Assembly: GCF_030269125.1 (NCBI RefSeq)
Contig: NZ_BSSM01000001.1
Coordinates: 248,001 to 312,000 of the forward strand
DNA from: Streptomyces hygroscopicus subsp. hygroscopicus
Lineage (GTDB): Bacteria; Actinomycetota; Actinomycetes; Streptomycetales; Streptomycetaceae
Length of the DNA: 64,000 bases
Direction of reading: 5' to 3'
Under the pieces are notes generated by a model. It was not told where the DNA came from and made no database searches. It saw nothing but the letters and a program-made list of their open reading frames with translations. Position numbers and translations under genes: made by a program. Numbering within the stretch: position 1 is the first letter of the stretch; each line of letters starts with the position of its first letter. This document shows positions 1-9,665 of the stretch, one piece after another.

Positions 1-879
1 GGGCCCTCCCGCATGCCCCGGATCGACGCACTGGTGCGGCAGGTGGTGGACGGCCTGGTCACCGACGACGTCCTCGACCGGCCGCTGGACTTCATCGAGG
101 TGGCCAAGCGGCTGCCGAACCACGTGGTGTGCGCCCTGATGGATCTGCCCCGGTCGGACTGGGACTGGATCGGCGCGGTCACCACCGAGGCGTTCGACGA
201 CGCGTCGGGCCGACACGCCAACGGCGAGATCTTCCTCTACTTCGCCGATCTGCTCGCGGCGCGGCGGGCGCGACCGGGTGACGACTTCGTCAGCTGGGTC
301 GCGGCCCACGGCAGGGTGGACGCCGACGGCGGCCGGCCGCTGACCGACGAGGAGATCATCTTCAACTGCAACGGGGTGCTGTCCGGCGCCAACGAGACCA
401 CCCGCTACGTCGCGGCCGGCGCGCTGCTCGCCTTCGCGCGGTTCCCCGAGCAGTGGGAGCGGCTGCGCGCCCTCGGCACCGCCGGGGTGGCCGCGGCGGT
501 CGAGGAGGCGCTGCGCTGGACCTCGCCGGGCGTGCACGCGATGCGCACCGTCCTGCGCCCGGCGGAGATCGCCGGGCAGCGGCTGCGGCCCGGCGAGCGG
601 GTCACGCTCTGGAACGCGTCCGCCAACCGGGACGAGGAGGTCTTCGACGAGCCGGACCGGTTCCTCGTCGACCGGAATCCCAACCGGCACCTGGCGTTCG
701 GCCATGGCAGACACCTGTGCCTGGGCGCGCGCATGGCGCGCTGCGAGCTGGGCGCCCTGTTCGGCCGCCTGGCCGAACGCGTCGAGAGGGTGGAACTCCT
801 CGGCACGCCCTCGTTCACGCCGTCCAACTTCACCTGGGGAGTCAGCGCCCTCCCGCTCCGGCTCCACGGGCGTGCGTAA
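1..879 (+). CDS. Cytochrome P450, 5' end outside window
   Basis: This bacterial class I P450 monooxygenase is open through the first base of the window, so its N-terminal third is missing and the Met at position 13 is internal. Visible landmarks are the I-helix oxygen-activation motif GANETTR, ExxR in EEALRWTSP, and the haem-ligand loop FGHGRHLCLG with the axial Cys. The stop TAA (877-879) lies inside the first half-site of the regulatory repeat that precedes the halogenase. Same-strand position directly before halogenase, flavin reductase and NRPS1 suggests that it oxidises the aromatic starter or a carrier-bound amino acid of this pathway. That role is inference. An indole or side-chain hydroxylation would fit the hydroxyindole starters known from JBIR-34/35. 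Confidence 0.93.
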   Translation, partial: GPSRMPRIDALVRQVVDGLVTDDVLDRPLDFIEVAKRLPNHVVCALMDLPRSDWDWIGAVTTEAFDDASGRHANGEIFLYFADLLAARRARPGDDFVSWVAAHGRVDADGGRPLTDEEIIFNCNGVLSGANETTRYVAAGALLAFARFPEQWERLRALGTAGVAAAVEEALRWTSPGVHAMRTVLRPAEIAGQRLRPGERVTLWNASANRDEEVFDEPDRFLVDRNPNRHLAFGHGRHLCLGARMARCELGALFGRLAERVERVELLGTPSFTPSNFTWGVSALPLRLHGRA

Positions 880-907
880 CCAGCGGGTAATCGCCGCCGC
901 CGAAGAT
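876..907 (+). promoter_or_regulatory. Direct-repeat activator site and -10 box, halogenase operon
   Basis: GTAAC (876-880) and GTAAT (887-891) start exactly 11 bp apart in the direction of transcription, and a -10-like GAAGAT (902-907) follows after 10 bp. The same arrangement occurs at 14866, 14882, 24251 and 30210. Heptamer-like direct repeats at 11-bp spacing close to the -10 are the known layout of SARP activator sites; assignment to a SARP is inference. The site makes the halogenase operon independent of the upstream P450 transcript. Confidence 0.6.
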
Positions 908-939
908 GCGGCGACGACAACCATCTGATGGAGGTCACC

Positions 940-2574
940 ATGGGGGAGCCCGTTCGCAACATCGTCATCATCGGCGGCGGCACCGCCGGCTGGATGGCCG
1001 CGTCCTATCTCGGCAAGGCACTGTCCGGCCAGGCCGCCATCAGCGTCGTCGAGGCACCGGCGATTCCACGGATCGGCGTGGGTGAGGCCACCGTGCCCAA
1101 CCTCCAGCGGGTGTTCTTCGACTACCTCGGCCTGCGGGAGGAGGAGTGGATGAGCAAGTGCAACGCCGGTTTCAAGATGGCCGTCAAGTTCATCAACTGG
1201 CGTACTCCGGGGCCCGGTTCACCGACCAGCCGGCACGACGGCGCCAGATCGGACCACTTCTACCATCCGTTCGGCCTGCTGCCGTCCCCCGACGGCGTGC
1301 CGCTGTCGCACTACTGGACGCGCAAGCACCTGGCCGACGAGACCAGCGAGCCGTTCGACTACGCGAGCTTCGTCGAACCGCCGTTGATGGACGCGAAGCG
1401 GTCGCCCCGGTTCCTCGACGGGACCCGCGCGACGAACTACGCCTGGCACTTCGACGCCGCCCTCGTGGCCGGGTTCCTGCGGGACTTCGCCACCGCCAAG
1501 CACGGTGTGCTGCACATCGAGGGCACCGTCTCGGACGTCCGTGTCGATGCGCGCGGCCACATCGAGTCGGTCACGCTGGAATCGGGCCGGGTCGTCGAGG
1601 GCGACCTCTTCGTCGACTGCAGCGGCCTGCGCGGTCTGCTGATCAACAAGACGCTCGGCGAGCCCTTCATCGACATGAACGACCACCTGCTGAACAACAG
1701 CGCGGTCGCCACCCAGGTCCCGCATGACGACGAGGCGAACGGGATCGAGCCCTACACCTCGTCGATCGCGATGCCCGCCGGGTGGACGTGGCGGATCCCG
1801 ATGCCGGGCCGGTTCGGCACCGGCTACGTGTACTGCGACGCGTTCGCGAGCAAGGACGAGGCCACCCGCGACTTCTGCCGGCTGTGGGGGCTGGACCCCG
1901 AGAAGACCCCGCTCAACCACATCAAGTTCCGGGTCGGCCGCAACCGCCGTGCCTGGGTGGGCAACTGCGTCAGCATCGGGCTCTCCTCGTGCTTCGTCGA
2001 GCCGCTGGAGTCGACCGGCATCTACTTCATCACCGCCTCGCTGTACCAGCTGGTCCGGCACTTCCCGGAACGCGACGTCGACCCGGTGCTGCGGGACCGG
2101 TTCAACCGCGAGATCGTCGACATGTTCGACGACACCCGGGACTTCCTCCAGGCGCACTACTCGCTCTCCCCGCGCACCGACACGCCGTTCTGGCGGGCCA
2201 CCAAGGACCTCACCCTGGCCGACCAGATCAAGGAGAAGATCGAGATGTTCCGCTCCGGAGTGCCGATCAATCCGCCGGCGACCGACGAGGGCACCTACTA
2301 CGGCAACTTCGAGGCGGAGTTCCGCAACTTCTGGACGAACGGCAGCTACTACTCGGTCTTCGCGGGGCTCGGCGTCCGGCCGCGGACCTCGCTGCCGATC
2401 CTCTCCTACCGGCCCGACTCGGTGGCCGCGGCGGAACAGACCTTCGCCGACGTCAAGGCGCGCCAGCGCCGGCTGGTGTCCGAACTGCCCTCCACCTACG
2501 AGTACCTGCGCCGGCTGCACCGCGACGAATCGCCGCGGCCGGCCACCGCTCGGGCCCCGCGGCGGACGACATGA
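940..2574 (+). CDS. FAD-dependent tryptophan-type halogenase
   Basis: 544 aa enzyme of the PrnA/RebH family, which uses FADH2, O2 and chloride to make a lysine-bound hypohalite that chlorinates an indole ring. The sequence shows the FAD loop GGGTAGWM (residues 12-19), the catalytic Lys79 in GFKM, at the same number as in PrnA and RebH, the family motif WTWRIP (near 283) and the active-site Glu in PLESTG. Start: ATG 940 was chosen over ATG 928 because GGAGG (930-934) sits 5 nt upstream of 940 and overlaps the earlier codon. The stop overlaps the flavin reductase start (ATGA). Substrate may be tryptophan or a simpler indole; regiochemistry cannot be read from sequence. Likely supplies the chlorine of the aromatic starter unit. 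Confidence 0.95.
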   Translation: MGEPVRNIVIIGGGTAGWMAASYLGKALSGQAAISVVEAPAIPRIGVGEATVPNLQRVFFDYLGLREEEWMSKCNAGFKMAVKFINWRTPGPGSPTSRHDGARSDHFYHPFGLLPSPDGVPLSHYWTRKHLADETSEPFDYASFVEPPLMDAKRSPRFLDGTRATNYAWHFDAALVAGFLRDFATAKHGVLHIEGTVSDVRVDARGHIESVTLESGRVVEGDLFVDCSGLRGLLINKTLGEPFIDMNDHLLNNSAVATQVPHDDEANGIEPYTSSIAMPAGWTWRIPMPGRFGTGYVYCDAFASKDEATRDFCRLWGLDPEKTPLNHIKFRVGRNRRAWVGNCVSIGLSSCFVEPLESTGIYFITASLYQLVRHFPERDVDPVLRDRFNREIVDMFDDTRDFLQAHYSLSPRTDTPFWRATKDLTLADQIKEKIEMFRSGVPINPPATDEGTYYGNFEAEFRNFWTNGSYYSVFAGLGVRPRTSLPILSYRPDSVAAAEQTFADVKARQRRLVSELPSTYEYLRRLHRDESPRPATARAPRRTT

Positions 2575-3104
2575 CCGACACATCGGCCATGGACGTCACG
2601 TCGGAGCGGGCGTTCCGCCGGGTCATGGGCTCGCTCGCGACCGGCGTCACCGTGGTCACCGCACCCGGGGGCGACGGCCCCCGGGGCATGACCTGTTCCT
2701 CGCTGACCAGCGTGTGCCTGCGGCCGGCGACGCTCGCGGTGTGCCTGCGCACCGCAAGTTCGACGCTCACCGCCGCCCTGCGGCACGGGAGGTTCGCGGT
2801 GAACCTGCTGCACGGGGGCGCCGAACGCACGGCCCGGGTGTTCTCGACCGACGTCCCCGACCGGTTCGCCCTGGTCGGCTGGAAGCTGTCCGGGACGGGC
2901 CTGCCGCTGCTGACCGAGGACGCCTGCGCCTACGCGGAGTGCGCGGTGGTCCGCGCGGTCGAGATCGGCGACCACACGATGGTCTTCGGCGCGGTCGACG
3001 ACTCCGGCGTGCTGCCCGGGACGCCGCTCGTCTACGCGCGCCGGACCTACCGTTCCTGGGACGCCCTTCCCCCTTCCCACGACCGCCCGGAAGGCGACCG
3101 ATGA
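2571..3104 (+). CDS. NAD(P)H:flavin reductase partner of the halogenase
   Basis: 177 aa FMN-binding split-barrel flavin reductase of the PrnF/HpaC type. It reduces free flavin with NAD(P)H and feeds it by diffusion to the halogenase. The N-terminal flavin-binding pattern (FRRVMGSLATGVTVVT, then CSSLTSVCLRPATLAVCL) and a central FAVNLL strand are typical. The start ATG overlaps the halogenase stop, and its own stop overlaps the NRPS1 start (ATGA at 3101), so the three genes are translationally coupled. Confidence 0.92.
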   Translation: MTDTSAMDVTSERAFRRVMGSLATGVTVVTAPGGDGPRGMTCSSLTSVCLRPATLAVCLRTASSTLTAALRHGRFAVNLLHGGAERTARVFSTDVPDRFALVGWKLSGTGLPLLTEDACAYAECAVVRAVEIGDHTMVFGAVDDSGVLPGTPLVYARRTYRSWDALPPSHDRPEGDR

Positions 3105-6100
3105 TGCCCACCCCTTCCGTAGCACCGCCGCCGGCCCTGCTCGCGGACCGGCCGGCCGGCCCCCACGACCTTCGGGAAGCGCACCGCCCCTGGCACGTCG
3201 CACGGGTCGGCGGCAGCCTCGGCCGCGACCACCGGTGGTGGTCCGGTGTGTGGGCCGCCCTCCTCGCCCGGCACGGCGGACACGACCGGGTGTGGCTGGC
3301 CGGCACCGGCGGCTGGTACGAGGTGCCGGTGGCCCAGGACGCGCCGGTCGGCACCCTGGTCTCCGCCACGGCGGACGCGCTCGACGGGCCGTCGTTCCGG
3401 CCGTCCCGCCAGCCGTCCGCGCCGGTACCGGTGACCGCGGGCGGCACCGGGGAGCACCGCGGTGCCGGCGACATCGCGGTCGAGCTGGCCGACGGCGTCG
3501 TCAGCCTGGCCGGCGACGCGCGGCTGTGGGAACCGGCGACGCTGGAGCGGCTGGCCGGGCAGCTGCGGCTGCTCGGCGAACGGGCGGCCGCCGCCCCGGA
3601 CACACCGTTGACGGCCGTCGACCTGCTGACCGCCGCGGACCGGCGGCTCGTCACCGAGGAGTGGAACCGCACCGCCGCCGACTGGCCGTCCACCGGATAC
3701 CTCGACCTGTTCGCGGCGCAGGTGCGCGCCCGTCCGGACGCCCCGGCGGTGGAGCACGGCGACCTCGTCGTCTCCTTCGCCGAACTGGACCGGAAGGGCG
3801 ACCGGATCGCCGCCGCACTGCGACGGGCCGGGGTCGCGCCCGGGGACCGCGTCGGACTGTTCTGCCCGCGCGGCGCCGACTACGTGCTCGCCGTCTTCGG
3901 CATCCTGAAGGCCGGCGCGGCGATCGTGCCGCTCGACCCGGTCAACCCCGACGCGCGGATCGCCTTCATGCTCCGGGACAGCGCCGCCACCGCGGTCCTG
4001 ACCGGCGGCGGGCTGGGTGAGCGGCGCCCGGACGGCCCCCCGGTCCTCGACATCGCGGCCGCCGCGGCCGTGCCCGCCGGGCCCCAGGCCGCCGCCGTGG
4101 ACCCGGATCCGGTCAGCCACCTCATCTACACCTCGGGGTCGACCGGGGAACCGAAGGCGGTCCTCGAACGGCTGCACGCGATCGAGAACCTGGTGCACTG
4201 GACCGGTCGTGCCTACGGGGTACGGCCCGGCGACCGGGCCTCCTGGCTGTCCGCGCCCGGGTTCGGGGTGCAGATCATGGAGTGGATGCCGTATCTCGCG
4301 CTCGGGGCCACCGTCTGCGTCCCCGCGGCGCGGCACGCGCTGTCCCCGGCGCAGCTGCGGGACTGGCTGGTCGCGCACCGGATCACCCACACGATGCTGG
4401 TGGCCGCGCTCGCGGAACCGGCCTGGGCGCTGGACTGGCCCGCCGACGCCGCGCTGCGCGTCATGGTCACCACCGCGGAGCGGGTGCACAGTTGGCCGCC
4501 CGTGGACACCCCGTTCCGCGTCGTCATGACGTACGGCACCAGCGAAAGCACCAACGCGCTGACCTGCCTGGACCTGGGCGCCGGTATCGACCTGACCAGC
4601 CAGGCGACCCCGGCGCACATCAAGACGGCGCATCCGGTGCCCGCGGGCCGCCCGATCGCCAACGTACGCGCCTACGTGCTCGACGAGCACGACCGTCCGG
4701 TGCCGCCGGGTCTGACCGGCCGGCTGCTGATCGGCGGGGCGGGGCTGTCCGCCGGGTACCACAACCGGCCCGAGCTGACCGAGAGGCTGTTCCGCCCCGA
4801 CCCGGTGACCGGGACCGGGCTCGTCTACGACACCGGTGATCTCGCCCGGTACCGGTCGGACGGAGCGATAGAGATCCTCGGCAGGAGCGACGCCCAGGTG
4901 AAGATCCGGGGCTTCCGGGTCGAACTGGGCGAGGTGGAGACCGCGTTGATCGGCTGCCCCGAGGTGGCCGAGGCGGTGGTCACCACCGTCGGGACGGGCC
5001 GGGGCGGCCGGCAGCTGGCCGCCTACGTCACCGCGGCCGAGGGCGCCGGGCTGGACGGCGCCGCGCTGAAGGCCCGGCTCGGTGAGCGGCTGCCCTACTA
5101 CATGGTTCCGGCGACGGTGACGCCGCTGCCGCGGATCCCCCGGCTGCCGAACGGCAAGACGGACCTGCGCGCGCTGCCCGCGCCGGATCCGGCGGGGCGT
5201 GGCGACGACGACTTCGTGCCCGCCCGGACCGAGACCGAGGCCGCCATGGCCCGGCTGTGGAGCGAGATCTTCGACGGCCGGACGATCTCGATGACCGACA
5301 ACTTCTTCCATCTCGGCGGCCACTCGCTGCTGGCCTTCCGGCTCATCGACGAACTGCGCGGCCGGTTCGACGTCGAGCTGTCGATGACGGAGCTGTACGC
5401 GAACCCGACCGCCGCCGAACTGTCCACGGCCGTCGAGGCGGGCAGGGCGGGCTCGGCCGCCTACGCGGGTCTGCCGCCGATCGAGCCGGACCCGGCCGCG
5501 CGCTTCGATCCCTTCCCGCTCAACGACGGCCAGCAGGCGATGTGGATCGGCCGCGGCGGCATGGTCGAGCTGGGGAACGTCGGCTGCCACGGATACTTCG
5601 AGTGGGAGTCGGACGACCTCGACCTCGACGCGTTCGAGCGGGCCTGGCAGGCGCTGGTGGAGCGCCACGACGCGCTGCGCACCATCGTGCTGGCCGACGG
5701 CACCCAGCGGGTGCTCGCGCAGGTGCCCGACTTCGTGATCAGGCGCCACGACCTGCGCGGGGCGGCGGACCCCGAGCGCGGACTCCTCGCGCTGCGCGAC
5801 CGGTTGTCGCACGCCGTCCTCGACGCGGCCCGGTGGCCGCTGTTCGATCTCAGGCTGACCCTGCTGCCCGGCGGCAGGACCCGCATCCACCTGGTGCTCG
5901 ACTTCCTGGTGGCCGACGCCTGGAGCTACTTCCAGGTGATCGTTCCCGAGCTGGGCGAGCTGTACGCGGGCCGGGGCCGGGAGCTCGAACCACTGCGGCT
6001 GACGTTCCGCGACTACGCGCTCGGCCTCGCCGCGAACCTCGAGGAGAGCGACGTCTACCGGCGCTCGCGGTGGTACTGGCTCGACCGGCTCGCATCGCTG

Positions 6101-7582
6101 CCCGGCGCCCCGCGGCTGCCCGAAAGGCCGGCGTCCCAGCCCGCGGTGGAGGCCAGGATCGAACGGCACAGCGGTGTCCTCGGCGCCGAGGACTGGGCGG
6201 CGATCAGCGCCCTGGCCGGCGAGCACGGCGTGACCGGCTCCGGCGTGCTCGCCGCCGCCTACGCCGAGGTGCTCCGGTCCTGGTCCGCCGACCCGTCGTT
6301 CTGTCTGAACTTCCCGCTGTTCAGCCGGCTGCCCCTGCACCCGCAGATCACCAAGGTCGTCGGTCACACGACGACGACACTGCTCCTGGAGGCCACCGGG
6401 GCCGGAGAGACGTTCGCGGACCGCGCCCAGGCGCTCCAGCGGCGGCTCTGGTCCGATCTCGAACACCGCCATTTCACCGGCATCCAGGTCCTGCGCGCCC
6501 TGACCCGCCTGCGCGGGACACTGGTGCCCGCGATGCCGGTGGTGATGACCAGCCTGGTCGGCTACCCGCCGGACCAGCGGGAGACCTCGTTCGGCTCGGC
6601 GGTGTACGGGATCTCCCAGACCCCCCAGGTGAGCCTGGACTTCCAGGTCTTCGAGACCGACGGCGGGGGCCTGCGGTTCAACTGGGACTACGTCCGGGCC
6701 GTCTACCCCGACGGGCTGACCGACGAGATGTTCGCCGCCTTCCTCGACCTGCTGGGCCGGCTCGCCACGCCCGACGGCTGGCGCACCGGCGACTTCGGCT
6801 ACGGCGTCGCCCGGCACGCGGCCGGTGCCGCCGAGGCGGGCAAGGAGGTGCGCGCGAAGCGCACCGGGACGGCCTGGGAACAGTACTGGGCGTCGGTGGC
6901 CGCCACAGGCCGCGGCGGAGACGTGCTGTGGGACGCCGACGACGCCGAGGAGATGCGACGGCTCCTCGACGCCGCGGCGCGGCACCTGGACCCGGCGCTG
7001 CCGGTCGTGGACCTGGGCTGCGGCAACGGCCGGTACGCCAGGGCCCTTGCCACCCGGTTCGGCACCGTCGTCGGGGTCGACGTGTCGCCCACCGCGATCG
7101 CGAAGGCCCGCGCGGAGAGTGCCGGGCTCGACCGGCTGTCCTTCGACGTCCTCGACCCGGGCGACCTGGACGCCGTCGAGGCGCTGGTGAAACGGACCGG
7201 TCCGGCCAACGTCTTCGTCCGCGCCGTCCTGCACGTCCTCGACGAGGAGGAACGCGCCGCGATGGCCGCCGCGATGGACGTGCTCACGGCCGGCCGGGCG
7301 GGTGTGCTCCTGATCGAGCCGGACTACGCGGCGAGTTCGTTCGGCTACCTCGGCCACGTGGGCGGCGCCCGCGGCCGGGCCGCCCACCTGGTCCGGCCGC
7401 TCGAAGCCGCGGGGGTACGCCACTCGACCCGCTTCGGCCCGGCGGACCTGGACCGCCACTTCCCCGGCGACCGATGGCGGCGGCTGTCCACCGGTTCCGC
7501 GGAGATGAGCGCCGTCGACCCCGAGTCCGACCGCAGGTCGATCCGCGTCCCCGGCTACTTCGCCGCGCTCCGCCCTCGCTGA
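3101..7582 (+). CDS. NRPS1: C remnant-A-PCP-Cy-methyltransferase
   Basis: 1493 aa. Residues 1-190 resemble the tail of a condensation domain without HHxxxDG. The A domain (about 195-690) has YTSGSTGEPKA, but its A4 core reads FGVQIMEW where amino-acid-activating domains have FDxSxxE, so the Asp that pairs with the alpha-amino group is Gly; the A5 core is also odd (YGTSEST). This points to an aryl or other non-amino acid, plausibly a chloro-indolecarboxylate. PCP: GGHSLLAF (Ser near 742). A heterocyclisation domain follows (about 804-1230) with the Cy signature DFLVADAWS, DxxxxD at 934-939. A class I SAM methyltransferase ends the protein (DLGCGNGRYAR near 1302). There is no A domain after the Cy, so Cy must work with NRPS2, whose own N-terminal Cy is a close paralogue. 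A perfect hairpin follows the stop. Confidence 0.9.
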   Translation: MMPTPSVAPPPALLADRPAGPHDLREAHRPWHVARVGGSLGRDHRWWSGVWAALLARHGGHDRVWLAGTGGWYEVPVAQDAPVGTLVSATADALDGPSFRPSRQPSAPVPVTAGGTGEHRGAGDIAVELADGVVSLAGDARLWEPATLERLAGQLRLLGERAAAAPDTPLTAVDLLTAADRRLVTEEWNRTAADWPSTGYLDLFAAQVRARPDAPAVEHGDLVVSFAELDRKGDRIAAALRRAGVAPGDRVGLFCPRGADYVLAVFGILKAGAAIVPLDPVNPDARIAFMLRDSAATAVLTGGGLGERRPDGPPVLDIAAAAAVPAGPQAAAVDPDPVSHLIYTSGSTGEPKAVLERLHAIENLVHWTGRAYGVRPGDRASWLSAPGFGVQIMEWMPYLALGATVCVPAARHALSPAQLRDWLVAHRITHTMLVAALAEPAWALDWPADAALRVMVTTAERVHSWPPVDTPFRVVMTYGTSESTNALTCLDLGAGIDLTSQATPAHIKTAHPVPAGRPIANVRAYVLDEHDRPVPPGLTGRLLIGGAGLSAGYHNRPELTERLFRPDPVTGTGLVYDTGDLARYRSDGAIEILGRSDAQVKIRGFRVELGEVETALIGCPEVAEAVVTTVGTGRGGRQLAAYVTAAEGAGLDGAALKARLGERLPYYMVPATVTPLPRIPRLPNGKTDLRALPAPDPAGRGDDDFVPARTETEAAMARLWSEIFDGRTISMTDNFFHLGGHSLLAFRLIDELRGRFDVELSMTELYANPTAAELSTAVEAGRAGSAAYAGLPPIEPDPAARFDPFPLNDGQQAMWIGRGGMVELGNVGCHGYFEWESDDLDLDAFERAWQALVERHDALRTIVLADGTQRVLAQVPDFVIRRHDLRGAADPERGLLALRDRLSHAVLDAARWPLFDLRLTLLPGGRTRIHLVLDFLVADAWSYFQVIVPELGELYAGRGRELEPLRLTFRDYALGLAANLEESDVYRRSRWYWLDRLASLPGAPRLPERPASQPAVEARIERHSGVLGAEDWAAISALAGEHGVTGSGVLAAAYAEVLRSWSADPSFCLNFPLFSRLPLHPQITKVVGHTTTTLLLEATGAGETFADRAQALQRRLWSDLEHRHFTGIQVLRALTRLRGTLVPAMPVVMTSLVGYPPDQRETSFGSAVYGISQTPQVSLDFQVFETDGGGLRFNWDYVRAVYPDGLTDEMFAAFLDLLGRLATPDGWRTGDFGYGVARHAAGAAEAGKEVRAKRTGTAWEQYWASVAATGRGGDVLWDADDAEEMRRLLDAAARHLDPALPVVDLGCGNGRYARALATRFGTVVGVDVSPTAIAKARAESAGLDRLSFDVLDPGDLDAVEALVKRTGPANVFVRAVLHVLDEEERAAMAAAMDVLTAGRAGVLLIEPDYAASSFGYLGHVGGARGRAAHLVRPLEAAGVRHSTRFGPADLDRHFPGDRWRRLSTGSAEMSAVDPESDRRSIRVPGYFAALRPR

Positions 7583-7590
7583 ACGGACCC

Positions 7591-7631
7591 GGCCGGGGTC
7601 GCTCCTGTGATAGACACGAGCGACCCCGGCC
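7591..7631 (+). terminator. Intrinsic terminator hairpin after NRPS1
   Basis: Arms GGCCGGGGTCGCTC (7591-7604) and GAGCGACCCCGGCC (7618-7631) form a perfect 14-bp stem with a 13-nt loop, 9 nt after the NRPS1 stop. No U-tract follows, as is usual for Streptomyces terminators. Confidence 0.75.
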
Positions 7632-7682
7632 GATCGGCGACGCACGGAATTCACCGGCTCCGGTAGGAAAGCAGGACGGACC

Positions 7683-8345
7683 ATGGGCTTCACCGGCATC
7701 CCGGACGACGCGTTCGACTTCTTCCGTGAACTCGGCCTGGACAACTCGAAGTCGTTCTGGCGGCGGCACCGCGACCGCCACGAGCGGGTGGTCCGCGGGC
7801 CGATGGCGGACCTGGTCGCGGAACTCGCCCCGGAGTTCGGCGAGTTGCGGATGCTACGGCCCCAGCGGGACACCCGGGCGTCGCACGACAAGTCGCCGTA
7901 CAAGACCTACCAGGGCGCGCTGGTGGACCTCGAACCGGGCCTCGGTTTCTGGCTCCACCTCGACGCCTCCGGCCTGCACGCCACCGGCCGGTACTACTCA
8001 CGCGCCCCTCAGGAGACGGCCGCGTACCGCTCGGTGGTGGCCGAGGACCGCGGCGGGGAACTCCAGTCGCTCGTGGACGGGCTGGAGACGCTGGGGTACA
8101 CCGTCGGCGGCGCCACGCTGCAGACCCGGCCGCGCGGCATCCGGGCCGACCACCCGCGCGTGGCGCTGCTGCGCCACCGGACGCTGGACATCGGCCGCAG
8201 CTGCGACCGGACCGCCGCCGGCCTTCCGTCGGCGGCCGAGTGGGTGGCCCTGACCTGGCGGGAACTGCGCCCGACGCTGGACTGGCTGTCCGTCCACGTC
8301 TGCCCGGTGGCCCGCGCGTTGCGCCGGTCGGAAACGGCGCGGTGA
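7683..8345 (+). CDS. DUF2461 family protein
   Basis: 220 aa cytosolic protein of unknown function of the DUF2461/TIGR02453 family. The family core DKSPYKTYQGALVDLE with preceding FWRRHRDRHE and RDTRASH is present, as is the Gly/Tyr-rich central part (GLHATGRYYS). It begins 100 bp after the NRPS1 terminator, with a purine-rich tract (GGAAAGCAGGA) before ATG, and ends convergent to the antiporter. No signal peptide or membrane helix. Nothing in the sequence ties it to the surrounding biosynthetic genes; it may be a bystander. Confidence 0.75.
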   Translation: MGFTGIPDDAFDFFRELGLDNSKSFWRRHRDRHERVVRGPMADLVAELAPEFGELRMLRPQRDTRASHDKSPYKTYQGALVDLEPGLGFWLHLDASGLHATGRYYSRAPQETAAYRSVVAEDRGGELQSLVDGLETLGYTVGGATLQTRPRGIRADHPRVALLRHRTLDIGRSCDRTAAGLPSAAEWVALTWRELRPTLDWLSVHVCPVARALRRSETAR

Positions 8346-8393
8346 CGACGGGCGCGGCCCGGGACGCCCGGCTGCGGGGCGCCGGTCCGCCGG

Positions 8394-9665
8394 TCAGGTC
8401 CCGTTGAGACCGGCGGACGGCACCGCCTCGCCGGGGGCGGAGGCCGGGTGGCGGGGCACGGCGAGGAGCTTCAGCAGGGGGCTGGTCACCGCCGTCGTGA
8501 CCAGGGCCATCAGCACCAGGACGGTGAAGAGCCGGCCATGGATGATCCCGGCGCTCAACCCGACGTCGAGGGCGATGAGTTCGGTGAGCCCGCGGGTGTT
8601 GAGCAGCGCCGCGACGGTCGCCGACTGGCGCATGTCCAGGCCGTTCAGCCGGCTCGCCAGATAGCCGGGCACGAGTTTGCCCGCGAACGAGATCAGCAGG
8701 ATCAGGCAGAGCGCGAGCACACTGCTCCGGCCGATCGCGCCGATGTCCAGGGAAAGCCCGGTCACCACGAAGAACAGCGGCAACAGCAGGTCGGCGGTGC
8801 CCTCCATCGCGCGCAGCACGTCGGCGTCCGGCGCGCCGTCGCGGCGCGGCATGAGCAGCCCGGCCAGGAAACCGCCGAAGACCGCGTGCAGACCCAGTTC
8901 CGAGGTGGCCCAGGCGCAGCCCGTCGCGAGGACGATCGCCATGGGCAGCTGATGGGTGAACAGGCTGCCGGGCCGGTGGATCCACCAGTGCAGCAGCGGA
9001 CGGACGACCAGCGCGCCGCCCAGCGCGAGAGCGGCCGTCAGGGGGACGGTCAGTGAAGCCGGCAGGCCGTGCGGCCGACCCGGCATCGCCGTGGCCAGTA
9101 CGGTCCAGGCCGCCACGTCCATGAGACCGGCCGCGGACACCGCGACCAGGCCGGGGCGCGTGCCGGCGATCCCGAACTGCCGGACGATGGCCGCGAGTAC
9201 GGGCAACGCCGTGATCGAGACGGTGACGGCGATGAACACCACGAAGGGGCGTGCGCCGACGCCGTGTTCGCCGACCGAGGTGAAGACGGAGGGCAGGAGC
9301 AGGACCGTGGCCGCGCCCAGGCCCATCGGGACGAACAGGGCCGCGGCCGCCACCGACAGCGTCGTCCTGCCGCTGTCGCGCAGCAGCCGGAGGTTGAGCT
9401 CGTAGCCGACCACGAACATGAAGGTGACGATGGCGACCTGGGAGAGCACGCCGAGGTACGGCAGGACCTGCGGCGGGAACAGCCTGCCCGTCGGGTCCCC
9501 CGGGAGCCGGCCCAGCAGGGTCGGGCCGAGCGCCACCCCGGTCAGGATCTGTCCGATCACCGCGGGCTGGCCGAGGCGTGTGGCCAGCCCGCCGAGCAGC
9601 GATGAGACGAGCAGGATGACGGCGATGTCGCCCATGACGTAGGTGGTGACGGCCGCCACGCTCAC
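8394..9665 (-). CDS. Cation/proton antiporter (CPA2, KefB/NapA-like)
   Basis: 423 aa integral membrane protein with about 12 hydrophobic segments, of the monovalent cation:proton antiporter-2 family. A GHGVGAR loop, VSITALPVLAAIV and the C-terminal LLNTRGLTELI (family signature for the exchanger core) are visible. GTG at 9665 was chosen as start because it overlaps the NRPS2 stop (GTGA), indicating translational coupling; the reading frame continues further upstream inside NRPS2 but without membrane character. Coupling to NRPS2 suggests co-expression with the peptide pathway, perhaps for pH or cation balance or product export. That role is inference. Confidence 0.85.
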   Translation of the reverse strand: MSVAAVTTYVMGDIAVILLVSSLLGGLATRLGQPAVIGQILTGVALGPTLLGRLPGDPTGRLFPPQVLPYLGVLSQVAIVTFMFVVGYELNLRLLRDSGRTTLSVAAAALFVPMGLGAATVLLLPSVFTSVGEHGVGARPFVVFIAVTVSITALPVLAAIVRQFGIAGTRPGLVAVSAAGLMDVAAWTVLATAMPGRPHGLPASLTVPLTAALALGGALVVRPLLHWWIHRPGSLFTHQLPMAIVLATGCAWATSELGLHAVFGGFLAGLLMPRRDGAPDADVLRAMEGTADLLLPLFFVVTGLSLDIGAIGRSSVLALCLILLISFAGKLVPGYLASRLNGLDMRQSATVAALLNTRGLTELIALDVGLSAGIIHGRLFTVLVLMALVTTAVTSPLLKLLAVPRHPASAPGEAVPSAGLNGT

